In this document: piece after piece, positions 43,922 through 52,576 of the stretch
Layout of the letters: every line of letters begins with the position of its first letter
How positions within the stretch are numbered: the first letter of the stretch is position 1
Assembly: GCA_965153355.1 (NCBI GenBank)
Contig: OZ231128.1
Coordinates: 7,688,001-7,752,000, forward strand
DNA length: 64,000 nt
Source of the DNA: Flaccisagitta enflata
Lineage: Eukaryota > Chaetognatha > Sagittoidea > Aphragmophora
Reading direction: 5' to 3'
Notes under the pieces: model-generated
What the model saw: only the letters and a program-made list of their open reading frames with translations
Told to the model about the DNA's origin: nothing
Databases searched by the model: none
Made by a program: the position numbers and the translations under genes

Positions 43922-44442
43922 ATGAGTTCAAATTTGACTCGCGCGGAGAAGAGGCTGATGGCGCGTCTGCGATCTTCTGCACCGCCACGCTTCAACACCA
44001 TGCCCTACCATCCTCCGTCGCCGATGCCTACATCGCATTCGGCATCGCCAACGCCGCTTTTTTCGCCACTTCCTGCCAGGAACGCGACTTGGGTGCCGCC
44101 GACGCCGATTCCGTCTCAATCATCGGCGTCACCGGTCACCATCATCTCGACCATCATCTCGTCACTGATCTTTGCCGTTTGGGTTTTTTTCACGTGTAAG
44201 ATTCAATACCAGAGTATATCACAACGATAGGATAATGATAAGATAATGATATCAACCAAAGAAATTATAATTCCACCTCAATTCAGTGCGTAAGTTATGG
44301 GGCAGAGGAAAGTTCGTGCCCCTCGTCGCCTTCTTTCGCCGTCACTGTCATCGTCATGGCAACGGCCATGTTGAAGATCAATGGGACAACAACAACGACA
44401 ACAACAACAACAACAACATCAATCTCATCGACCTGAGCACCG

Positions 44443-44482
<40 letters not shown>

Positions 44483-44570
44483 CGATTCCTTCTATGCCGC
44501 TGCTGATTCTGCTGCTGCTGCTGCAGCTATCTCCGCCGATGCTGCTGCTGCTGTCGCTGAATTCTCGTGA
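43922..44570 (+). CDS. Opposite-strand candidate gene, two exons, small membrane protein
   Basis: ATG at 43922 begins MSSNLTRAEKRLMARLRSS. Exon 1 runs to 44195 and exon 2 from 44287 to TGA at 44568-44570. The 91-bp intron starts GTAAGA and ends CCTCAATTCAG, and the frame is kept across it. Exon 1 gives a basic N-terminus, a Pro/Ser region and a membrane segment (VTIISTIISSLIFAVWVFF). Exon 2 gives RKLWGRGK just after it, a basic stop-transfer patch, then Asn and Ala runs. TATAAATAG lies at about 43882. Without splicing the frame ends at about 44230 instead. The gene would be transcribed against the retroelement, between pol and env. Composition (GC-rich start) differs from neighbours. No family recognised. 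Confidence 0.4.
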
Positions 44571-45189
44571 TTGAGGTGGGAATATGAAACGCGACCAAAA
44601 TAAGATAAATAAAGTTGATAATATGACAACACCAAGACCAGAACCCAAAATAGCAGAAAATATATAGGATATATATTTCCTTTTCTCTCAGGACTCCGCT
44701 GTTACCATCACACGGATCTCTCTGAGAAGTCATTTGTCTGTCTGTCTGGTTTTCTATCTGTCTATTCATCCGTCTGTCTATTTATCTGTCTGGTTTTCTA
44801 TCTGTCTATTCATCCATCTGTCTATTTATCTGTCTGTCATTTTCTTTTGTCATCGTTTCATTTTAGTTTTCAGTAGTATGTTTAGTTTTCAGTAGTCTGT
44901 ATAGTTTTAGTAGTATATTATGTCATTTTATCGTTTTTTTTTTATTAATTCATGTCATTGTTGTTTTGAATTTGAGCTTTTTACTGAGAGACAAAGATGA
45001 AAGGAAATGAGGAAATCAAATGAAATGAAATGAAGTAAGATAGAAAGCTAAAAACATGAAAGTAAAGCAAACGTGTGATTCTAACAAACTGAGAGAACAG
45101 GAAATGATATGAAATGAAAATGAAATAAATTCATTGACAGTGTTTATCCCCCCGTTGTTAGATAAATACGTTTGTCATGTTTTAGTCAG
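44571..45189. other. Spacer after outer pol, no gene seen
   Basis: A 44-bp unit around TCTGGTTTTCTATCTGTC occurs twice at about 44744-44830. The remainder is AT-rich. Trinucleotide (AAC)n and (GCT)n tracts lie just upstream in the antisense candidate gene. Confidence 0.6.
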
Positions 45190-48100
45190 TTACTCCTTGT
45201 AGTTGATTTTTCCGCCTCTTTTCCTTAGCCGTTTTGACCAGTTTTCAACTTTTTCCGCTTCTGTCACATCATTGGCCTTTTGTTGCTTGATGGCCAGTTC
45301 TTCCTTTTTCATTTCATCCACCGCTACTCCGTCCAAATAGATCCCAGGCAGGTTAGAAGCCGGCATTCCACCAAAATCTTCCTCCACATCCTGGGTCACA
45401 GCAGCTTTGCTGTTGAGAAACAAGTTGCTGTAGTTGCCCACGGGCTTAATTGGATAGCAGTCCGACAGATGTCGCGTGATTTTCTTTCCAGTTTCCAGGT
45501 CCTCAAGCACGAGCGAGGTTTTCCCAAGAATTTCTGTCACTTTTGCAGCCTTGAATCTAGGCAGGAGAGATGATAGATATGCCAATCGGTCGCTGAATGC
45601 GAATATGCGAATCCATATTTTTTGCCCTTTTTGAATTCCAAGAGAATGAACCGTGGCTCTTGGGTTATTCTTCATGCACAAATATGTATCATATTTGTTT
45701 TTGAGCACTTCCGTCATTTTTTGGAATTTATCAACTCTTTTTTCCCAAAACTCGTTGTATGGCAGAGTCTTTTCTGGCATCTCCAAAACTGGATGATAGA
45801 ACGTAGATTTTGAGTTCATGAGGAGTTGATAAGGAGTTGAGTTGAGGTACGGATGAATGAGACTCGAGTTGAGTAGAACTTGAAGGAATTTCACGTTGGA
45901 AAGCCATTCATTCAGGTTTCGACCAACGATCAGACTTTTCATAGCTCCTGAGAATTTTCTGACAGCCAAGCCTTCAGAAATCGAGCTTTGAGGATGATAT
46001 GCATCTGTCAGTCTGTGATGGACGGATCCAAGAGTGAATAGAGCCTGATTGAGTCGATTCAAAAATGATTTTCCGCGATCGCTGATGATTTCAATGCTTG
46101 ATCCATAACTGGCAATAATCCCCTCAAACAGCAATTTTGCCGTTTCCGTTGCTTCCAGGGACTTTGCAATTGAGAAGTGCACAAGACGCAGATTCAGTTC
46201 TACACAGGCTAGTATGTAGTATTTCGAGTTTCCATGCATTATCGGCCCTTTATAATCCACGGCCCATTTATTCATCAAATCGCTTGTTAGATTTGGCAGT
46301 GCACACTTGTTTTTCTTCCTTGCTTTCATTTGTGCGCAATTTGGGCATCTTGATGTGACATTATAGGCCAACCGAAATGCAGATGGAGTCCAGAAGTCTT
46401 TGCAGAAGAGTGTGTAGAGATAGACATGAGCCCTGTGCTGTTTTGCATGCAAAGAAACCATGCGTCTCTCCGCGTCCGAGTTCTCCAGGACCAAGCAGAA
46501 TTGATGAGATTCACCTTTTACCGGCATCTTGGCTTTGAAAACGAGCCCATCAATCATCACAAGGCTTTCAATGCTATTGTGTAATTTCGTGAAAAGCGTG
46601 TCAGATCGACGCTCATAATCCACCTCCACGTCATCGACTTTTTCACCATTCAAAATTCTTTTTATCAGTGAGATTGATTTTGAGCGACCTTGGATTTCTC
46701 TCAGATACGGCATTTTTTTCTTGTAGAAATCCGATATTTTGAATTTTTGAGCCGCTTCTTTCAACTCTTTGTAGCTTGTGAAAAGAGTTTCTTGAGATTC
46801 GAGATTGTTGACATTCAGAATTTTGAAAACGACATTGGCTTCTTGAAGATAAGTTGCCAGCAGGAGTCTTGATTCATAGGCGCTCTCATCTATTATGCCA
46901 TCCATGCCATTTGTGATTGTATTGTGCAATGACGGTTTTGATGCAATGAAATATGAATCTTGCCGTAATTTTGCCATGTACTCGGGAGAAAAGTCGTTGT
47001 TGTGAGCATCTTTTGTGACACAGTGAATGAGATCTTTATTGTCTTTTGTTTTGAAGAAGTCGTTGTCGTCTACCTCGTCTTCAATGAAGAGGGACGGACA
47101 ATTCAATGACGCAAAAAGTTGGTCTTCTGGCATTTCAAATTTGACGTCGTCATCATCCTTTTGAGCCCATTTAACCACAAATGGGTCTTCTTTTTTTGAC
47201 TCTACTTCCATTTTGGGTGATGGTAAAACATCAAACTCATCTTGAATCTCGTCGCCATTCACTACCGCCATGACATCATCAAAGTGCTTGTTGAGGAAAA
47301 AATGCGTTGATTGATAGTTTTCACGCAGTTTTTTCTTATCCCAATCTTTTGACGCCTTCTGTTTGACAAGTTCCGCGTTAGCACGACTTTTTTCCAAGTA
47401 TTGATTCAACGTTGGTTCTCCGTGGTTGCATTCTTCATCCAAAAATGCCATGTCGCGAATGCAGTTTGATTGCTCCAAGATTTCGCCGTATGTCATGTTG
47501 TGATCCTGTGAAAATCTTGTGAGAAAATCAGCAGCATTGCATTTGCTGTTGACATAAGAGATGCGAAATGGCACGCCTTGAATCGAGAGGAGCATTCTGT
47601 GAACTACGGAGTCGTCAAAAGAGTCAACCAGTTGGAAGCGTCTCTTCAGAATTCCAACTGCCACAATGTTGTCACAAAAGACATGGACCATCTTTCCAGC
47701 CACCATGTATTTGTTTGATGTCAAAAAGGCCACGACACCCGCAATTTCGCATTGGAAAGGGCTTTTTTTGAGGAACGTGGGTGAGAGTAGTTTTCCCCAA
47801 AAAAACGCGACTTCAAACGATTTATCAGTGTAAGTCTTGACGTAGACAGTGGCACAGACTGATTTTGAAGATTGGCAGTAATCAGTGAAGACTATCACTT
47901 CATGGAGATTTTTTCCGTTTGCGAGTTTCAAGAAACCGCCAATTCGCGCGTTTTTCAGAGTCTCTTTCACTTTGATGAACATTTCGTCCTCCAGGGGTCC
48001 CCATTTGTAGGGTGTGTCTTTCCGTATGAGGCTTAGCATTGGCCCAAGCATTGCTTTTCCATTTTGATTCAAAACGGAGAAAAATCCGCAAAATCCCAAA

Positions 48101-51100
48101 AACGATGTCACTTCTCGACAGTTTTTCGGCACTGGGACAGATTCCATTATTTCCACTTTGTTGTCAGGCATCATCAAAAAGAGAGATTCTCTCATGAGTG
48201 AAAATTTGTGGCCCAGATACTCGAAATTTTTGCCACTGAACAGATTCATTTTTTCAGGGGCAATCAGAAGGTTGTGAAGTTTCATGTGTTTGAAGACTTT
48301 TCTTATGACTTGCATGTGCAGATAATAGGCTGCTTCAATTTGGTTTTTGGGCTTTTTGTAAAAGGAATGAATTTTGAGCATTCTGTGAACTACGGAGTCG
48401 TCAAAAGAGTCAACCAGTTGGAAGCGTCTCTTCAGAATTCCAACTGCCACAATGTTGTCACAAAAGACATGGACCATCTTTCCAGCCACCATGTATTTGT
48501 TTGATGTCAAAAAGGCCACGACACCCGCAATTTCGCATTGGAAAGGGCTTTTTTTGAGGAACGTGGGTGAGAGTAGTTTTCCCCAAAAAAACGCGACTTC
48601 AAACGATTTATCAGTGTAAGTCTTGACGTAGACAGTGGCACAGACTGATTTTGAAGATTGGCAGTAATCAGTGAAGACTATCACTTCATGGAGATTTTTT
48701 CCGTTTGCGAGTTTTAAGAAACCGCCAATTCGCGCGTTTTTCAGAGTCTCTTTCACTTTGATGAACAATTCGTCCTCCAGGGGTCCCCATTTGTAGGGTG
48801 TGTCTTTCCGTATGAGGCTTAGCATCGGCCCAAGCATTGCTTTTCCATTTTGATTCAAAACGGAGAAAAATCCGCAAAATCCCAAAAACGATGTCACTTC
48901 TCGACAGTTTTTCGGCACTGGGACAGATTCCATTATTTCCACTTTGTTGTCAGGCATCATCAAAAAGAGAGATTCTCTCATGAGTGAAAATTTGTGGCCC
49001 AGATACTCGAAATTTTTGCCACTGAACAGATTCATTTTTTCAGGGGCAATCAGAAGGTTGTGAAGTTTCATGTGTTTGAAGACTTTTCTTATGACTTGCA
49101 TGTGCAGATAATAGGCTGCTTCAATTTGGTTTTTGGGCTTTTTGTAAAAGGAATGAATTTTGAGCCCATACTCCTCAAAATTTTCCGTTGGTGATTGAGC
49201 AGCACCATCATCTGCAAAACTCAAACACAGGTTGTCATAGGTTTTGCCCTCAAGAGATGGAGTCTTGTTGTTGTCTAGATCTTTCATACATTGCATGAAT
49301 TCTTCCATCGATGCATGCAACGGCACTGCACTGCAGCGATCCAAGATTGCTTTTAGGATGAAGCAACACAGTTCCATTGATGTGGTGAATCCCATTGGAA
49401 TTTTCAAATTCCTCAGATATTCAAATCCAGGCAATTGACTCACAAAGCAGAAAAAATCGCGAAGACAGTTTCCATTCTTATCTACTTCGTCAGAGATTGT
49501 GAGTTGATTGAAGCACGAAGCCATATCAAAAAATGACTTTTCCGTTGTTTCTTCCAATTTGCATATATTATCCGTTGTGGCAGGAAGAAATCCTTGAGAT
49601 CCATCTTTTGACATGGGAGTGAGAAGTGAGCAGTCTTGAATCACCCTGACGGTTTTCCATAAATGGTCAGGTGACCATTGCTCCACTTCTTCTGCTGTAG
49701 CAGGCAGCTTCTTGTTTTTCTTGCATACTATGCTAAAGGGATTTACCGCAATTGGTTTCTGTGTTCCCTCTGCAAGGCCGTGGTCTATCATGAATTGTTG
49801 ACTTTTTTTGTAAATGGTCCCCATAACCACACCGGGAGATTTGTAGTGGCTTGTGAGAAACACATTTTCTGGCATTTTAGCCTTCAATTCATAATTCTTT
49901 ACTCCTTCTCTTAGATCTACCATCCCTCGGGACATGATTGCCGAATTTTCCACTAAAATGTCGAGCATGTCTTCTTGAAATTGGGCTGGCATGTTATTCA
50001 ACCATTCACTTTTTGACTTGAGCTCATCACGGGTCCAATATTCCTCACGGTTTTTTTGTGCCATTTCAATGTTTTGAAGCTTCTCCTTTGATGGGGTTAC
50101 GCGACTAGGGTAGATGTAGAGCTTCTCAGGTTCAATATCTTCATGGAGAGCAATTTCGTTGACAAAAACCACTTCTATGTTTTGAACGTTGTTTAATTCA
50201 GTGATTTTCCCAATTACAGTGTCTTGTGTAATGGAGACTCGTTGATGAGGCTTTCCTTCAAAGACAATTTGAAGAAGAGTCTGAAAGACTTTACTTTTTG
50301 GTGAAGTTGGGACAAAAAGCAGGTTATCTTGAAGAATTCTGATGCCGCTTTTTGTCAGTTGATCATCTGGCGTTATTTTGTAGTGTCCAGGCTGAATGTC
50401 TTTTGTTTGAACTGAGAGAAAGTAAAAGTCTCCAGACTTTAAAGTTGCACCCGACGCTGCCGTGACATCATAACTGTCCTGGTCGTCATTCAGTGACAAC
50501 TTTGTAACCTCATCAGTCACTGCTGCCACATTTGAAATTGGGTCATCGACAGTTTTACATTCGATTTTCACGCCGTCATGGAGAAAATATGTTCCTCCTT
50601 TGTCATTGATGGTTGAGAATCCCTTTTCTCTTTGGAACTCAATTCCCAAGACCAAATCGTAAGGAGTATCTCCATGCATAATTATAAAATCATGCTTGAT
50701 GTCTTCTCTACCAAAGTTAATCACAAGCTCGGCTTTGTCTTTAGTTTCAATTGGGTCTTTAGAGAACGAGAGAAGAAAGCCCTTGAATGGTTTTATTTTA
50801 TAGGACACTTGAAGCTTGTCAAGGAGACTTTTGTTTATCAACGTCCGTCCTGCACCCGTGTCAACGAGACATTTTACTAGTTTTTTGTTTTTTTCATCTC
50901 CTATTTTTGCATGGATGAAAGGGAGAGAAGAGATGGCGTTGATTTCAACTGATTTTACCATGTTGACGTAGAGTTTTTTCTTCTTCTTCTCTTTTTTGAA
51001 ATTTTTGAGAGCGTTGACAAAGTCAGTGGCAGAGAATTTGTCGTCATCAGAGCTGTCACCCAATCCACCAACTTCTGGCTCCTCCTCCTCCTCCTCTTCT

Positions 51101-52572
51101 TCCTCCTCGTAATCAACGGCGTTAATTCTTCTAGCTTCAAGTGCCTTTTGTCTCTGAACTTTTTCCCCATGTCTTTTTTGAGCAGGAGTGACCATAGGCG
51201 CATTTCGTTTGCCTGCATTACACTTGTTTGAAAAATGGTCTCTACCTTTGCATTTGTAGCAGGTTTGACCAATGGCAGGGCAAACATTGTTGTTTTGAGG
51301 GTGGTTTTTATTTCCTCCACATCTGAAGCAGCTAGACGAGTTGGAGTAACCGACATTGTTGATGAAATCCTCCCTATCCACTGCCACATTTCCATTCATG
51401 TCCAGCTCATTGGCAGTGAATATTGCATTAACAAAGAACTTTCCCTTTTCAGGATGTTGAAATAGCTCCTTGTCAGAAGAGAATGAGATTTCTTTGTCTG
51501 AGATACATTCTTCCAAACGAATGCGACGAGCAGTGTAGTTAGTGATGATGACAATGGCATCTTGAATGGACTTGGCATCTTGGTCCAGACACTCTTCAAC
51601 AAATTTTTTAGACCTCAATCCCCGATAAAAGGTATTTAGCGCGTCCTCTGTCACATAGTCGGATTCAAGCAGAATCTTTCCATTTGGGTCTGAGAGGACT
51701 TTCCGTTGGGTTATGTCTATGACACGCATTCCAAATGGCTGGACTGCTTCTCCATCATGTCTTTTCATGTTTCTTGACTCAGCCAAAATGATTGCGCGAC
51801 TTTTTGCCCCTAGTCCAATTGAGAGTTGAGCCATTAATTCCGGGATGGTGCAGCCTCGGTTTTGTCGCATGATGTCGGAGACAGTCATTTTTAGACCATT
51901 GTCCTCAAATTGGTTATAGAGGAACATTCTTGCCTCCTCCTCATCATGACCATAGTAATCAATGAGGAATTCCATATTACTTAGGAATGCACGCACGTCT
52001 TCCCCAGCTTTAAATTTTTTTGGAGGCCCAGTGACAGTTGTTTTATAGCGTAGTTGGTTGAATTTGTCCTGGTAATTTTGCCGACGATGTTGAGACTCCT
52101 CATTTCTACCACCATCGCCTCTCTTATCACCATTCCAACCACCTTGCCTATTTGCATTGCCATCACCTTGATCATATCCATTCCTTTCACTCCTATTACT
52201 GCCTCTGTCATCTTCATATCCATCGTTATCATCACCATTACCACCTCCATTTCTGCTGCCGTCACCTCCATTACTATGGCCGTCACCTCCATTTCTGTAG
52301 CTGTCACCTCCATTTCTATAGCCGTCACCTCCACTTCTGTAGTTGTCACCTCCATATCTGTAGTCGTCACCTCCATTTCCGTAGCCGTCACCTCCATTAC
52401 TATGGCCGTCACCTCCATTTCTGTAGCTGTCACCTCCATTTCTATAGCCGTCACCTCCACTTCTGTAGTTGTCACCTCCATATCTGTAGTCGTCACCTCC
52501 ATTTCTGTAGCCGTCACCTCCATTTCTGTAGTCATCACTTTTAACTCTATGGCCGTCACCTCCATCTCTAAT
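45190..52572 (-). CDS. gag-pol: Outer element ORF2: Gag-protease-RT-RNaseH-integrase, with internal duplication
   Basis: The frame is open from 52572 (TGA at 52573-52575) to 45190, 2,460 codons, with no ATG before about 51975. It begins with a YRNGGDG-rich repeat tract, then a helical Gag region (FLSNMEFLIDYYGHD). Two zinc knuckles follow (CFRCGGNKNH, CYKCKGRDHFSNKC; about 51230-51340), then an acidic Glu run. Protease active site VDTGAGR lies near 50850. RT has FADD (LSFADDGA, about 49205) where YxDD is usual. RNase H shows FTDYCQSSK, QCEIAG and FCDNIV. Integrase has HAKQH and CPNCAQ zinc ligands, then VDYKGP, SDRGKS and SISEG as the D-D-E core. A 786-bp stretch is duplicated in frame (47591-49162). 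ORF1 ends 2 nt into this frame; see the ORF1/ORF2 junction. Confidence 0.85.
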   Translation of the reverse strand: MRDGGDGHRVKSDDYRNGGDGYRNGGDDYRYGGDNYRSGGDGYRNGGDSYRNGGDGHSNGGDGYGNGGDDYRYGGDNYRSGGDGYRNGGDSYRNGGDGHSNGGDGSRNGGGNGDDNDGYEDDRGSNRSERNGYDQGDGNANRQGGWNGDKRGDGGRNEESQHRRQNYQDKFNQLRYKTTVTGPPKKFKAGEDVRAFLSNMEFLIDYYGHDEEEARMFLYNQFEDNGLKMTVSDIMRQNRGCTIPELMAQLSIGLGAKSRAIILAESRNMKRHDGEAVQPFGMRVIDITQRKVLSDPNGKILLESDYVTEDALNTFYRGLRSKKFVEECLDQDAKSIQDAIVIITNYTARRIRLEECISDKEISFSSDKELFQHPEKGKFFVNAIFTANELDMNGNVAVDREDFINNVGYSNSSSCFRCGGNKNHPQNNNVCPAIGQTCYKCKGRDHFSNKCNAGKRNAPMVTPAQKRHGEKVQRQKALEARRINAVDYEEEEEEEEEEPEVGGLGDSSDDDKFSATDFVNALKNFKKEKKKKKLYVNMVKSVEINAISSLPFIHAKIGDEKNKKLVKCLVDTGAGRTLINKSLLDKLQVSYKIKPFKGFLLSFSKDPIETKDKAELVINFGREDIKHDFIIMHGDTPYDLVLGIEFQREKGFSTINDKGGTYFLHDGVKIECKTVDDPISNVAAVTDEVTKLSLNDDQDSYDVTAASGATLKSGDFYFLSVQTKDIQPGHYKITPDDQLTKSGIRILQDNLLFVPTSPKSKVFQTLLQIVFEGKPHQRVSITQDTVIGKITELNNVQNIEVVFVNEIALHEDIEPEKLYIYPSRVTPSKEKLQNIEMAQKNREEYWTRDELKSKSEWLNNMPAQFQEDMLDILVENSAIMSRGMVDLREGVKNYELKAKMPENVFLTSHYKSPGVVMGTIYKKSQQFMIDHGLAEGTQKPIAVNPFSIVCKKNKKLPATAEEVEQWSPDHLWKTVRVIQDCSLLTPMSKDGSQGFLPATTDNICKLEETTEKSFFDMASCFNQLTISDEVDKNGNCLRDFFCFVSQLPGFEYLRNLKIPMGFTTSMELCCFILKAILDRCSAVPLHASMEEFMQCMKDLDNNKTPSLEGKTYDNLCLSFADDGAAQSPTENFEEYGLKIHSFYKKPKNQIEAAYYLHMQVIRKVFKHMKLHNLLIAPEKMNLFSGKNFEYLGHKFSLMRESLFLMMPDNKVEIMESVPVPKNCREVTSFLGFCGFFSVLNQNGKAMLGPMLSLIRKDTPYKWGPLEDELFIKVKETLKNARIGGFLKLANGKNLHEVIVFTDYCQSSKSVCATVYVKTYTDKSFEVAFFWGKLLSPTFLKKSPFQCEIAGVVAFLTSNKYMVAGKMVHVFCDNIVAVGILKRRFQLVDSFDDSVVHRMLKIHSFYKKPKNQIEAAYYLHMQVIRKVFKHMKLHNLLIAPEKMNLFSGKNFEYLGHKFSLMRESLFLMMPDNKVEIMESVPVPKNCREVTSFLGFCGFFSVLNQNGKAMLGPMLSLIRKDTPYKWGPLEDEMFIKVKETLKNARIGGFLKLANGKNLHEVIVFTDYCQSSKSVCATVYVKTYTDKSFEVAFFWGKLLSPTFLKKSPFQCEIAGVVAFLTSNKYMVAGKMVHVFCDNIVAVGILKRRFQLVDSFDDSVVHRMLLSIQGVPFRISYVNSKCNAADFLTRFSQDHNMTYGEILEQSNCIRDMAFLDEECNHGEPTLNQYLEKSRANAELVKQKASKDWDKKKLRENYQSTHFFLNKHFDDVMAVVNGDEIQDEFDVLPSPKMEVESKKEDPFVVKWAQKDDDDVKFEMPEDQLFASLNCPSLFIEDEVDDNDFFKTKDNKDLIHCVTKDAHNNDFSPEYMAKLRQDSYFIASKPSLHNTITNGMDGIIDESAYESRLLLATYLQEANVVFKILNVNNLESQETLFTSYKELKEAAQKFKISDFYKKKMPYLREIQGRSKSISLIKRILNGEKVDDVEVDYERRSDTLFTKLHNSIESLVMIDGLVFKAKMPVKGESHQFCLVLENSDAERRMVSLHAKQHRAHVYLYTLFCKDFWTPSAFRLAYNVTSRCPNCAQMKARKKNKCALPNLTSDLMNKWAVDYKGPIMHGNSKYYILACVELNLRLVHFSIAKSLEATETAKLLFEGIIASYGSSIEIISDRGKSFLNRLNQALFTLGSVHHRLTDAYHPQSSISEGLAVRKFSGAMKSLIVGRNLNEWLSNVKFLQVLLNSSLIHPYLNSTPYQLLMNSKSTFYHPVLEMPEKTLPYNEFWEKRVDKFQKMTEVLKNKYDTYLCMKNNPRATVHSLGIQKGQKIWIRIFAFSDRLAYLSSLLPRFKAAKVTEILGKTSLVLEDLETGKKITRHLSDCYPIKPVGNYSNLFLNSKAAVTQDVEEDFGGMPASNLPGIYLDGVAVDEMKKEELAIKQQKANDVTEAEKVENWSKRLRKRGGKINYKE
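47591..49162 (-). repeat. 786-bp in-frame tandem duplication within ORF2
   Basis: 47591-48376 and 48377-49162 differ at about three sites (for example T/A and T/C near 47982/48768 and 48040/48826). The unit encodes 262 residues from IHSFYKKPKNQ to DSVVHRML, that is the end of RT (connection/thumb) and most of RNase H. The junctions share AGC/GAGC, a microhomology. Confidence 0.95.
52220..52560 (-). repeat. 21-bp coding minisatellite with 126-bp higher-order unit
   Basis: Units like GTCACCTCCATTTCTGTAGCC are repeated about 15 times. A six-unit block recurs after exactly 126 bp (CCATTACTATGG at 52267 and 52393). In the ORF2 frame it encodes YRNGGDG/S repeats, like an RNA-binding low-complexity domain. 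Confidence 0.9.
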
Positions 52573-52576
52573 TCAA
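52566..52576 (-). other. ORF1/ORF2 junction (+1 frame step)
   Basis: Minus strand TTG-AAT-TAG-AGA-TGG: ORF1 stops at TAG (52568-52570), while the ORF2 frame opens just after TGA (52573-52575). Skipping one base at AAT-T-AGA would join the frames. ORF2 has no nearby ATG. Confidence 0.6.
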
